Shown here: piece after piece, positions 1-8,047 of the stretch
Position numbering within the stretch: position 1 is the first letter of the stretch
How the letters are laid out: each line of letters starts with the position of its first letter
NCBI GenBank assembly: GCA_025963285.1
Contig: JAOPUX010000071.1
Location: 1 to 64,000, forward strand
Length of the DNA stretch: 64,000 nucleotides
Source of the DNA: Jatrophihabitans sp.
GTDB taxonomy: Bacteria; Actinomycetota; Actinomycetes; Mycobacteriales; Jatrophihabitantaceae
Direction of reading: 5' to 3'
The notes under the pieces: generated by a model
What the model saw: the letters and a program-made list of their open reading frames with translations, nothing else
Told to the model about the DNA's origin: nothing
The model's database searches: none
Translations under genes and position numbers: made by a program

Positions 1-1187
1 CAGGGTCCGGAGAAGGCACCGGTGGAGTCGGTAGTGGGGTTGTAGACGTTGGTGCTGCCGAAGTAGATGTTCACCGACTCGTTCGGCGGCCAGCCGGTGC
101 CGGAGCAGGTGAGGTGATCGCCTGGCGTGCCGGTGGCAGGTGAGGCCGTCAGCGTCGGGGCGAAGATCGTGACGCTCGTCGAGGCCGTCACGCTCGCCGC
201 GTCGGTCACGGTGACAGTCTTCGTGCCATTGGACACCGACGGCACGACGAAGGTGAAGCTCACCGTGCCGTTGCTGTTGGTGACCGGGGAGGCCGGGGTC
301 GTGGCGACGGCGGAGCCGGCGAAGGTGGCCGTAAGCGGTGAGTTGGCGTCGAAGCCCTCGGCCGTCACGGTCACCGTGTTGCCCGGTGACGCCGTGGTGA
401 CGTTCGCCGTGATGCCGGCCTTGAAGGTGAAGGTGCCGGTGGCGCTGGAGTTGTGTTGGTCGAGGGCGTGGAAGTTGGCGATGGTGATGGGGACCTGGGT
501 GACGGTGCAGGGTCCGGAGAAGGCGCCGGTGGAGTCGGTGGTGGGGTTGTAGGCGTTGCCCACGGTTCCGGCGCCGAAGTAGATGTTGACGGATTCTCCT
601 GCGGGCCAGCCGGTGCCGGAGCAGGTGAGGTGGTCGCCTGGTGTGCCGGTGGCGGGGGAGGCGGTGAGGGTGGGTGTGTAGATGGTGAGGGTGGCGGAGG
701 CGGTGACGCTGGCGGCGTCGGTGATCTTGAAGGTTTTGGTGCCGGTGCTGAGGGTGGGGACGACGAAGGTGAAGGTGGCGGTGCCGTTGCTGTTGGTCAC
801 GGGGGATGCGGGGGTGGTGGTGACGGGGCTGCCGGCGAGGGCCATGGTGAGTGGGGAGTTGGCGTCGAAGCCTTGGGCGGTGACCGTCACGGTGTTGCCC
901 GGGGAGGCGTTCGGGAAGTTCGGTGCCACGCCCGCCTTGAAGGTGAACGTCCCGACCGCTGAGTTGGAGCTGCTGTCGTGCGCGGTGAATGCCGACGCCG
1001 TGATCGGCACCTGCGCCACCGTGCAGGGTCCGGAGAAGGCACCGGTGGAGTCGGTAGTGGGGTTGTAGACGTTGGTGCTGCCGAAGTAGATGTTCACCGA
1101 CTCGTTCGGCGGCCAGCCGGTGCCGGAGCAGGTGAGGTGGTCACCTGGCGTGCCGGTGGCAGGTGTGGCCGTCAGCGTCGGGGCATA
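1..1187. repeat. Three in-frame tandem repeat units of about 510 bp inside the surface protein
   Basis: The word CAGGGTCCGGAGAAGG starts copies at 1, 508 and 1024, so the period is 507-516 bp (about 170 residues). The outer copies (1-164 and 1024-1187) are identical over about the first 117 bases and differ at only a few positions after that. The middle copy is clearly more diverged. Such uneven similarity suggests recent gene conversion or copy shuffling between non-adjacent units. Assembly collapse or expansion is possible here. Confidence 0.85.
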
Positions 1188-3527
1188 GTGCTGCACGGGC
1201 AGGGTCGCGTGGGCGGTGTTGCCCGAGGCGTCGGTGACGTCGACGGCCACGGTGCCGGTGCAGCAGGTCGGCACCACGAAGGTGAAGGTTCCCGTCCCGC
1301 TGCTCGTGGTCGTCGGGTTGGCCGGGGTGGTGCCGATCGCGTTGCCGGCGTAGTGCACGGTCAGCGCGGAGGTGTGCGCGAAGCCGCTGACGGTGGCCGT
1401 GACCACCGAGCCGGGGATCGCGGTGCCGCTGGTGGCCAGGGTCAGCGTGGGCGTCGGGCCGACCTGGAACGTGGCCGAGGTCGCGGCGACAGTGTCGGAG
1501 CTGGTGGCGACCTGGAGCGTGTAAGGGCCCTGCGCCGGGTTGACGACCCCGTTGGCCGTGGCCGTCACGCGGTCACCGGCTGCGATCGACTCGGTGACCG
1601 TGCAGACCACGCTGGTCGCGCTCTGCTCCGTGCAGCTGCCGGCCGTGGTGCCGGTCGAGGTGTCGGTGAGCGTGCCGCCGGAGACTGCCGCAGCGCTGAT
1701 ACTCGCCGGGAAGGTCAGCGTCACGGTGCTGCCTGCCGCAGGCGAGAGCGCCCCGATGCCGGAGGTGGTGAAGGAGACCGCGTAGCTGCTCGCCGCACCT
1801 GCGGTCACCGGCGTCGGCACCACCGTGACCGGGGAGAGCACCGCCCGGGGCTGGGCCAGGGTGTAGGTCGGGGTGGCCGCACTGCCCAGCACATCCGAGG
1901 TGGTCGACACCGAGATGCTGGCGGTGCCCGCGCTCGGTGGGCTCACCACACCGTCGAGCTCGACGCCGACGGGGGTGCTGGCGGCCACCGTCCCGGTGAG
2001 CCGGCACGTCGCGGTCGTGCCGGTGATCGAGGCGCACGTGCCGATGGTCGAGCCGCCCGCGGTGATCGCCGAGCCGGTCAAGGCGGTGAGGTTCGTCGAG
2101 GCAGGAAAGGCCAGCGTGATCGCACTGTCGGCGTTGGCCGCCAGGGCGCCGGTGGTGGAGGTGGTGAAGCCAACGGTGTAGCTGGCGCGGGCGGCAGCCG
2201 CAAGCGTCGGGCTGATCGCGACGGTCGGCGACGACACCTTGTGCGCCGCGACGATGGAGAAGCTGCCTGACGTCACCGACTTGACGTCGGCGTAGGTCGA
2301 CATGGTCAGCGTCTGCGAACCCGACGGCGGGTTGAGCACGCCGTTGAGGTCGATCACCAGCTGGTCCCCACCGGCCACCGCAGCGGTGAATGAGCAGAGC
2401 AGTGACTGCGCGGGCGACTCCTCGACAGCGTCCGGGCACGAGCCGACGAGCACGCCGGCGTCGGTGACGGTCGTCGCGCCGAGCGCGCCGAGTTCCACAC
2501 CGGCGGGGAAGTTGATCGCGACGAAGCTCGTGTCGCCGGGCTGCATGGCACCGCTCGCGGAGAGCTTGAAGGTGATCTTGTAGTGGGCCAGGGCACCTGC
2601 TGCCGTCGACGGAGAGACCACCACTGACGGCTTGCCGATGGCGGCGTCGATGCCGAAGAGCGCGGAGGTCTTGGCCACCGAGTCAGAGCTGGTCGACACG
2701 GTCAGGGTGTAGCTGCCGTCCGCCGGATCCGTGACGTCGATCAGCGACACCGCCAGGGGCGAGCCGTTGGCCACGGTGCTGGTCACCGTGCAGACCACGG
2801 TGGTGCCGCTGCCCGCCGCGCAGGTGCCGACCTTGAGGCCGCGATAGGTCAGGGCCGAGGAGCTGCTCAGCGTGCTGAGGCCGCTGCCCGCGGGCAGCGT
2901 CACGGTCACGGTGCTGCCAAGGTCCTTGGCGAGCCCCCCGACGGCCGAGGCAGAGAAGGTGATGGCGTAGTCGCCCTCGCCCGCAGCGGGGAGGGTCACG
3001 CTGACCTGCGGCTTCGAGACCGACTTCGCCGCGGTGGTCGTGTAGCTCGCAGTCGAGACCGAGGTGGTGTCCGCCGAGGTGTGCATCGTGACGTGGTGGG
3101 CCCCGGCGGCGGGGTTGACGACGTCGTCGAGGACCACCTTGAGAACGGCTCCCGCTGCCACGGCGGCGGTCAGCTTGCAGGTGACGGTGGGGAAGGTGGA
3201 GGCCACGCAGCTGGCGACCTTGGTACTGCCGTGATCGACCACGCCGGTGTAGGACGCACCGAGCCCGCTGATCGGCACACTGAGCACCACCGACTTCCCG
3301 ACGGCAAGGGCGCCCCCGGCGGAGAGGGTGAGGCCGATCGTCATGTTGGTCGGCTTGCCGGCCACCAGTGGGCTGACGGTGATGGTCGGCGCCGTCACGG
3401 CGGTTGTCTGCGGTCTCGCAGTAGCCTGCGAGACGGCCGAGGCCGGGCTCGCAGCGGCCAGGACGCCGACCAGTGTTGCCAGCGCCACCAGCCCGGCGGT
3501 GAACGGCACGCGTGCGTTGTCGAACAT
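1..3527 (-). CDS. Large secreted repeat protein with Ig-like domains (C-terminus outside window)
   Basis: The reading frame is open from an ATG at 3527 to the window edge, giving at least 1175 residues with no stop. The start is supported by GGAGGG seven bases upstream. The N-terminus is a clear signal peptide: MFDNARV, then a hydrophobic Leu/Val/Ala stretch ending PASA-VSQ near residue 32. About five repeats of roughly 115 residues follow. Each carries a GAL-type turn, a Cys pair around a GTC...VTC pattern and a closing NPPxG...STSSD pattern. From about residue 670 there are Ig-like domains alternating with a module beginning PTLTASPATGTPGDHLTCSG and including SVNIYFG. It is probably an exported adhesin or wall-associated structural protein. 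The anchor, if any, lies beyond the window. It is divergent from the SARP-type regulator, so shared control is possible. The repeat families were judged by eye and not named by search. Confidence 0.85.
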   Translation of the reverse strand, partial: MFDNARVPFTAGLVALATLVGVLAAASPASAVSQATARPQTTAVTAPTITVSPLVAGKPTNMTIGLTLSAGGALAVGKSVVLSVPISGLGASYTGVVDHGSTKVASCVASTFPTVTCKLTAAVAAGAVLKVVLDDVVNPAAGAHHVTMHTSADTTSVSTASYTTTAAKSVSKPQVSVTLPAAGEGDYAITFSASAVGGLAKDLGSTVTVTLPAGSGLSTLSSSSALTYRGLKVGTCAAGSGTTVVCTVTSTVANGSPLAVSLIDVTDPADGSYTLTVSTSSDSVAKTSALFGIDAAIGKPSVVVSPSTAAGALAHYKITFKLSASGAMQPGDTSFVAINFPAGVELGALGATTVTDAGVLVGSCPDAVEESPAQSLLCSFTAAVAGGDQLVIDLNGVLNPPSGSQTLTMSTYADVKSVTSGSFSIVAAHKVSSPTVAISPTLAAAARASYTVGFTTSTTGALAANADSAITLAFPASTNLTALTGSAITAGGSTIGTCASITGTTATCRLTGTVAASTPVGVELDGVVSPPSAGTASISVSTTSDVLGSAATPTYTLAQPRAVLSPVTVVPTPVTAGAASSYAVSFTTSGIGALSPAAGSTVTLTFPASISAAAVSGGTLTDTSTGTTAGSCTEQSATSVVCTVTESIAAGDRVTATANGVVNPAQGPYTLQVATSSDTVAATSATFQVGPTPTLTLATSGTAIPGSVVTATVSGFAHTSALTVHYAGNAIGTTPANPTTTSSGTGTFTFVVPTCCTGTVAVDVTDASGNTAHATLPVQHYAPTLTATPATGTPGDHLTCSGTGWPPNESVNIYFGSTNVYNPTTDSTGAFSGPCTVAQVPITASAFTAHDSSSNSAVGTFTFKAGVAPNFPNASPGNTVTVTAQGFDANSPLTMALAGSPVTTTPASPVTNSNGTATFTFVVPTLSTGTKTFKITDAASVTASATLTIYTPTLTASPATGTPGDHLTCSGTGWPAGESVNIYFGAGTVGNAYNPTTDSTGAFSGPCTVTQVPITIANFHALDQHNSSATGTFTFKAGITANVTTASPGNTVTVTAEGFDANSPLTATFAGSAVATTPASPVTNSNGTVSFTFVVPSVSNGTKTVTVTDAASVTASTSVTIFAPTLTASPATGTPGDHLTCSGTGWPPNESVNIYFGSTNVYNPTTDSTGAFSGP

Positions 3528-3671
3528 CGGAATTCCCTCCACACAGTGCCGGCGCCGCACACGGTCGCGTCGCCCGTCCACTCCCGCCGAAACAGTGACA
3601 TCGGTCCTTTACGGTCGCCTTAGGGCGGAGTTACCGCCGCTGCTACGGGGGCCGCACGGCATGATCTGGTT
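3528..3671. promoter_or_regulatory. Divergent promoter region between surface protein and SARP-type regulator
   Basis: This 144-bp gap holds both 5' ends. On the minus strand GGAGGG precedes the ATG at 3527. On the plus strand the regulator's ATG at 3672 has no convincing Shine-Dalgarno sequence, so a leaderless or near-leaderless transcript is possible. I could not assign clear -35/-10 boxes. Confidence 0.4.
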
Positions 3672-6600
3672 ATGCCAGTGAGTCAGCCTCGCCGCCTGCG
3701 GGTCGCCGCGTTGCTGGCCGAGGCGCACCGGCGCAGGCTGACCTCCGTCGTCGCGGCCGCCGGCTGGGGCAAGAGCACAGCCCTCGCCGAGCTGGCCGCG
3801 TCCGCCAGGCTGGAGCTGACACCGGGTGACCGGGACGTCGCCTCGCTGGCAGGCAGGCTCCGCGGGGCCCTGGGTCTAGCGGTGCCGATGGGTCTAGCTG
3901 TGCCGATGGGTGAGGCGCCCCGGCTCGGCGAGGTGCCCAAGCTCGGTGCCGACGATCGGCTCGCCTTCGCCGAGGCCGCCGGTGCCCAGCTCGCCGACGA
4001 CCTGCATTCGGTGAGCGATCTGCTGCTCGTGCTCGATGACGTCGACCGGCTCGGCGCCGACGCCAACGACGCCTGGCGGCTGCTGCACACCCTGACGCTG
4101 CAGGCACCCGCCGGACTGCACATCGTCCTTGCCGGGCGGCGACTGCCGGCTGGCACGATCGCGGCCCGCCGCCCGGCGGACACGCTGCGGGTCGGCGCCG
4201 ACGACCTCGCCTTCACCTCGGACGAGGCCGCCGAACTGCTCGCCGGATTCACCCCGCGTGATGTCGCTGCCTGCCTCGAACTGACCGGCGGCATGCCTGC
4301 GGCGCTGGTGATGCTGCGTGATCTGCTTGCCCGCGTGCCCGCCGCGGACCGGGCCCAGGCGCTGGGCGAGATCGGCCGCGCGGGCAGCCCGCTCGACGAG
4401 CTGGCCCGGGCCACGATCGCCGACGAGGCCGCGCCCGCCGTCACCTTGGCCTCGCTCATCGGGACCGTGGGTGCGGCCGACGCGCAGGTGGTCCGCGGCC
4501 TGGCCGGCAGCGTCGACCCTCAGCTGGAGCGTGAGCTGGACGGGCTGGTCGAGCGCGGGCTGCTCGTGCTCGCCCGCGCCGAGGGCCTCTACCGGGTGGC
4601 GCCGCTGCTGCTCGACTGCCTGCCCGCACCGCCCGATGCCGCGGCCGCCCACTCGATCGCGGCGGCGAGCTGGGAGCGCTCCGGCCGTCTCGATCTGGCC
4701 CTGGAGTGCTGCGTCGCGGTCGGCCCCGAGCAGACCCGCGGTTTCCTGCGGCGCCGCGGTGACGACCTGATCCGCGCTGCCGGGGCGCAGCAGGTCGCCG
4801 CCGCGCTGGCCGCGGCGGGCACCGAGGCCGACGTCGAGCTGGACACCCTGCTGGGACACGCGCGGCAGAGCGCCGGTGACTGGAGCGGGGCGGCGCAGGC
4901 CTGGCGGGCTGCGCGGCGCCGGGTACCCGAAGGCCGCCTTCCGGCCGCCACCGCCTGGCGCTATGCCGCACTGCTGTACCTGCGCGGTGAGAGCGCCGAC
5001 GCCCTCGCGGTGCTGCTCTCCGCGCTGCCTGCCGTGCGCCCTGCCGACGCGGCGCTCGTCGCGGCGTGGCGGGCCTCGCTGGAGTGGACGGCCGGCGAGG
5101 TCGAGGCGGCCGAGGAGTGGGCCACCCGGTCGCTCGACCTCGCCGACGACTCCGGCGATCCGGGTGCCCGCGCCGCCGCCCACACCGCCGCCGCGCTCGT
5201 GGCGGCCGCCCGGGGCGAGCGTGACCTCAACGAGCGGCACTACCGCAGCGCGCTGGAGCAGGCCACGCTCGCCGGCGACGTCCTGCAGCTGGCCCGCATC
5301 CACGCCAACCTCAGCTCACGCGCCTTCGAGGAGAGCGACTACACCCTCGCCGTCGCCGAGGCCGACCAGTCGCTGGCCGTGGGTGAAGGGCACAGCGTCC
5401 TGAGCGGGCTGGCGCTGACGAACAAGGCTGAGGCGCTCGTCGAGCTCGGCCGACTGGACGAGGCGCGGGGCGCCGCTGCCGAGGCGCTGGAGGCCTTCAC
5501 CAAGGCCGGGTCGTCACTGACGGGGACGGCGCATCTGGTGATCGCGATCATCGATCGCGAGCGTGGTGACCAGGTGAAGGCGCGGCTTGGCTTCGATCGG
5601 GCGCTGCGCCTGTCCGAAAGCATCCTCGACGCGCACACGGCGGCCTTCGCGCGTGGCCAGCTCGCTCGCCTACTGGCCGACGAGGACCCGGACGCGGCAC
5701 GGGAACTCGCTGCCGTCGCACTGGCCCAGGCCAGCGGTCTCGAGCGGCCGGCGGTGCTCGTGGCCGCGGCCTGGGTGGAGCTGGTCGACGGCCAGCTCGA
5801 CGCGGCCGCGGGCTGGGCCGGGCAGGCCGAGACGGTGGCGCGTGAGGTGGGCGACCTGCGGGCCATGACCGAGGCGTGGGAGATCGATGCGCTGAGCCGC
5901 AAGCGGCCCGACGTCACGAGGCTGCGTGCGGCGCTCGATCAGTGGGAGGCGATGAGCAAGCCCGTCGCCGCGCTGCGGTGCCGGCTCGTGATCGCTCTGA
6001 TCGAGGGCGACGCGCCGGCGCAGCGGGCCGCGGCAGATCAGCTCCGTGCCCGGGGGGTCGCACTGGAGGTCGGCCCGGCGGCGCTGCTCAGCACGGCGCG
6101 GGCCGGCCATGACGAGGTCCGCATCCACACCCTCGGCCGCTTCCAGGTCACTCGGGGCGGCGTCACGGTCACGGCCGGCGAGTGGCAGTCTCGCAAGGCG
6201 CGCGAGCTGCTCAAGCTGCTGATCGCCATGCGCGGCCGGCCGATGAGCCGCGAGGCGGTCGCCGACGCCCTCTGGCCCGACGAGACCAACTCAGCGGCGC
6301 TGAGCAACCGGCTCTCGGTGCTGCTGAGCACGGTGCGGCGCGTGCTCGACCCGCAGCGGCGCTTTCCCGCCGATCACTACATCGCCGTCGACGCCAATGC
6401 CCTCGCCCTGCACACCGACCGGCTCTGGGTCGACGTCTTCGAGCTTCTCGAGACCGTCCAGCGAGCCGGCCGGCTGGAGGCGGAGAAGATCCCGTCCGTG
6501 CTGATCCTGCGGGAGGCGGAGCTGCTCTACCGCGGCGACTTCCTGGCCGAGGACACCTTCCTCGACTGGGCCACCGACTGTCGCGAGGCCGCGCTGGACG

Positions 6601-6848
6601 CAGCCCAGTGGACGCTGCGGCAGCTGGCCGACGCGGAGGCCCGCGCCGGGGACGACGAGGCCGCGCTCGGGCATCTGCGCCGCCTGCTCGAGCGCGATCC
6701 CTATGACGAGCAGGCCTGGCACGGGTTGATCGCGGCGCTGCTCCGGCTGCGCCGCCACGGTGACGCGCGCCGTCAGCACGCCCGCTACGCCCGGTCGCTG
6801 GCCGAGCTGGGCGTCGCCGCCGTGCCGCTGGCCGCCATCGCGCCTTAA
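3672..6848 (+). CDS. MalT-like NTPase with C-terminal SARP (winged helix plus BTAD) transcriptional regulator
   Basis: The 1058-residue protein begins with a STAND/MalT-type NTPase: Walker A AAGWGKST at about residues 29-36 and Walker B LLLVLDDVDRL at about 117-127. A long Ala/Leu-rich helical region follows, probably TPR-like and suited to ligand or protein sensing (about 300-790). From about residue 815 there is an OmpR-type winged helix (IHTLGRFQV, then SRKARELLKLL, REAVADALWP, SNRLSVLLSTVRRVL). The bacterial transcriptional activation domain (BTAD) runs to the C-terminus (RGDFLAED, RDPYDEQAW). In AfsR the SARP part is N-terminal, so the order here is reversed, with the DNA-binding module where MalT carries a LuxR helix-turn-helix. 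It sits between the surface protein and the surface operon and is a natural candidate activator for both. The target is inferred. Confidence 0.85.
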   Translation: MPVSQPRRLRVAALLAEAHRRRLTSVVAAAGWGKSTALAELAASARLELTPGDRDVASLAGRLRGALGLAVPMGLAVPMGEAPRLGEVPKLGADDRLAFAEAAGAQLADDLHSVSDLLLVLDDVDRLGADANDAWRLLHTLTLQAPAGLHIVLAGRRLPAGTIAARRPADTLRVGADDLAFTSDEAAELLAGFTPRDVAACLELTGGMPAALVMLRDLLARVPAADRAQALGEIGRAGSPLDELARATIADEAAPAVTLASLIGTVGAADAQVVRGLAGSVDPQLERELDGLVERGLLVLARAEGLYRVAPLLLDCLPAPPDAAAAHSIAAASWERSGRLDLALECCVAVGPEQTRGFLRRRGDDLIRAAGAQQVAAALAAAGTEADVELDTLLGHARQSAGDWSGAAQAWRAARRRVPEGRLPAATAWRYAALLYLRGESADALAVLLSALPAVRPADAALVAAWRASLEWTAGEVEAAEEWATRSLDLADDSGDPGARAAAHTAAALVAAARGERDLNERHYRSALEQATLAGDVLQLARIHANLSSRAFEESDYTLAVAEADQSLAVGEGHSVLSGLALTNKAEALVELGRLDEARGAAAEALEAFTKAGSSLTGTAHLVIAIIDRERGDQVKARLGFDRALRLSESILDAHTAAFARGQLARLLADEDPDAARELAAVALAQASGLERPAVLVAAAWVELVDGQLDAAAGWAGQAETVAREVGDLRAMTEAWEIDALSRKRPDVTRLRAALDQWEAMSKPVAALRCRLVIALIEGDAPAQRAAADQLRARGVALEVGPAALLSTARAGHDEVRIHTLGRFQVTRGGVTVTAGEWQSRKARELLKLLIAMRGRPMSREAVADALWPDETNSAALSNRLSVLLSTVRRVLDPQRRFPADHYIAVDANALALHTDRLWVDVFELLETVQRAGRLEAEKIPSVLILREAELLYRGDFLAEDTFLDWATDCREAALDAAQWTLRQLADAEARAGDDEAALGHLRRLLERDPYDEQAWHGLIAALLRLRRHGDARRQHARYARSLAELGVAAVPLAAIAP
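3873..3908 (+). repeat. 18-bp in-frame tandem duplication in the regulator gene
   Basis: The units 3873-3890 and 3891-3908 differ at one base and encode GLAVPM twice, followed by related residues (GEAPRLG, GEVPKLG). The duplication lies in the linker between Walker A and Walker B, where length change should be tolerated. Confidence 0.8.
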
Positions 6849-6882
6849 GGCAACACTCGAACCGGTCCGGCACGCTGGTCGG

Positions 6883-7074
6883 ATGCGAACCTGGGTGGTG
6901 CGGACGATGACGTACGACGGCGAGCTGCACGGGGTGCTGCGCGACGTCGCGAGTGGCAGGGCCTACCCGTTTGCCAGTCGCGCCGAGCTGCTAGCCACGC
7001 TCGCCGAGCCTGCCCCCGGCGAGGACCTCGCCGTCGCGCTCACCACGACGACGCCGCCACCTCGCAGAGATTGA
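6883..7074 (+). CDS. Small uncharacterised protein, 63 residues
   Basis: The ORF starts at ATG 6883, 34 bases after the regulator's stop, and begins MRTWVVRTMTYDGELHGVLRDV. A longer in-frame version from 6760 would run inside the regulator gene and is unlikely. The pattern YDGELHGVLRDVASG...PFASRAELLATL reads like a small beta-rich protein with no signal peptide or membrane segment. I do not recognise a named family. It is probably co-transcribed with the regulator. Its last 35 bases overlap, antisense, the 3' end of the convergent secreted-protein gene. The Shine-Dalgarno signal is poor, so the call rests on position and codon usage. Confidence 0.5.
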   Translation: MRTWVVRTMTYDGELHGVLRDVASGRAYPFASRAELLATLAEPAPGEDLAVALTTTTPPPRRD

Positions 7075-8047
7075 GTTCCGGATGCTTGGTGTTGTTCGTG
7101 ACGTAGTACGAGGAGACGATGTAGCGGTATTGCACCGAGCCGACCGTGATGAACAGCCGCAGCATCCCGTTCTGCGGTAGGGGTACCGGGCCCAGCGCGC
7201 CTGTCTTCGGATCGATGCCCCGCTCGCTGACGTCGACCTGGTTGTCCACCGGCCCCTCGCCGGTGATCGTCTCGGTGTAGAGCCACGCGACCTTGCCCTT
7301 CGGCGGGGTGACGGTGAGGGTCTGGCCGCCGATCGCGCTGTTACGGCAGGAGAGCGCGAACGTCCCGATCGGGCTGATCGTGGCGCTGCGTGACGTGCCG
7401 TGGGCGGCGTCGGACGAGCCGTGCCAGTCCACGCCGACCGGGGTCTTGAGGTTGGTGACCATGTGCACGTCGACGTGGCAGCTCTGGGCAGAGGCGCCAT
7501 GCCGGAAGCCGGACCACCACCAGGTGAGTTCGAAGGAGGTCACCGGCGCGAGCACCTTGGTGGCGGCGGTCTCGTTGCGGCCGGGGCGCTGGCTGATCAC
7601 ACCGTGGATGTAGCCGGTGGAGCTGTCCTCCTGCGGGGTGGACTGGTTGAAGCCCTCGTTGCCCTTGGTGCCGGTACCGCCCTTGCCGCTGTCGTCTGCG
7701 TTCGCGTAGCGGTAGATCCGGACGGTCTTGACCGCCACCGACCAGCCGCCCTTTTTCTGCTCGTAGACCGCGGCCCACATCTGCGTCTCGGCGTCGCGGT
7801 TGTTCGCGGTCAGCTGCACCATGGTGTCGTTGGGCGCGCAGATGGCCTGCAGTGAGCCGATGCCGGGCACCGTGGCCGTGGCGGTCGTCGTCCGGTGTGC
7901 GGCTCCGCTCCAGTTCACCGCGATGTGCTGGTCGAGCACCGTTGGCGCCGCCGCGAGGGCCGCCGGTATGACGGCCGTGGTGCCGACCACGGCCGTCGCC
8001 ACCGTGGCCCAGGCGATCACTCGCGATCTGGTGAGCAGCGATCTCAC
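7040..8047 (-). CDS. Secreted or membrane-anchored protein of unknown function, last gene of the surface operon
   Basis: The 335-residue product starts at GTG 8047, which overlaps the preceding stop as GTGA. A much longer frame extending upstream would cross the neighbouring gene and is rejected. The N-terminus (MRSLLTRSRVIAWATVATAVVG...AALAAA) is a signal peptide or signal anchor. The mature part is rich in Thr/Ser and aromatic residues, with Cys-containing segments (AICAPND, QSCHVDVHM, LSCRNSA, LNLCEVA) that could form disulphides. It looks like an extracytoplasmic beta-structured protein. I recognise no catalytic motif. Its place at the end of a coupled operon behind two lipoproteins suggests an outer component of the same envelope machinery. 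Confidence 0.75.
   Translation of the reverse strand: MRSLLTRSRVIAWATVATAVVGTTAVIPAALAAAPTVLDQHIAVNWSGAAHRTTTATATVPGIGSLQAICAPNDTMVQLTANNRDAETQMWAAVYEQKKGGWSVAVKTVRIYRYANADDSGKGGTGTKGNEGFNQSTPQEDSSTGYIHGVISQRPGRNETAATKVLAPVTSFELTWWWSGFRHGASAQSCHVDVHMVTNLKTPVGVDWHGSSDAAHGTSRSATISPIGTFALSCRNSAIGGQTLTVTPPKGKVAWLYTETITGEGPVDNQVDVSERGIDPKTGALGPVPLPQNGMLRLFITVGSVQYRYIVSSYYVTNNTKHPELNLCEVAASSW

Noticed and set aside
1..1240. Repeats at the window start as a CRISPR array
   Set aside because: Units of about 510 bp are in frame within a protein and are not 25-40 bp repeats with unique spacers.
978..2270. Long plus-strand ORF (430 codons) opposite the surface protein
   Set aside because: It is Arg/Gly/Ala-rich with no domain, and lies antisense to a frame that gives a clean signal peptide and ordered repeats.
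3894..5303. 469-codon minus-strand ORF inside the regulator gene
   Set aside because: Low-complexity composition typical of a GC-rich shadow; the plus strand encodes a well-formed NTPase/SARP protein.
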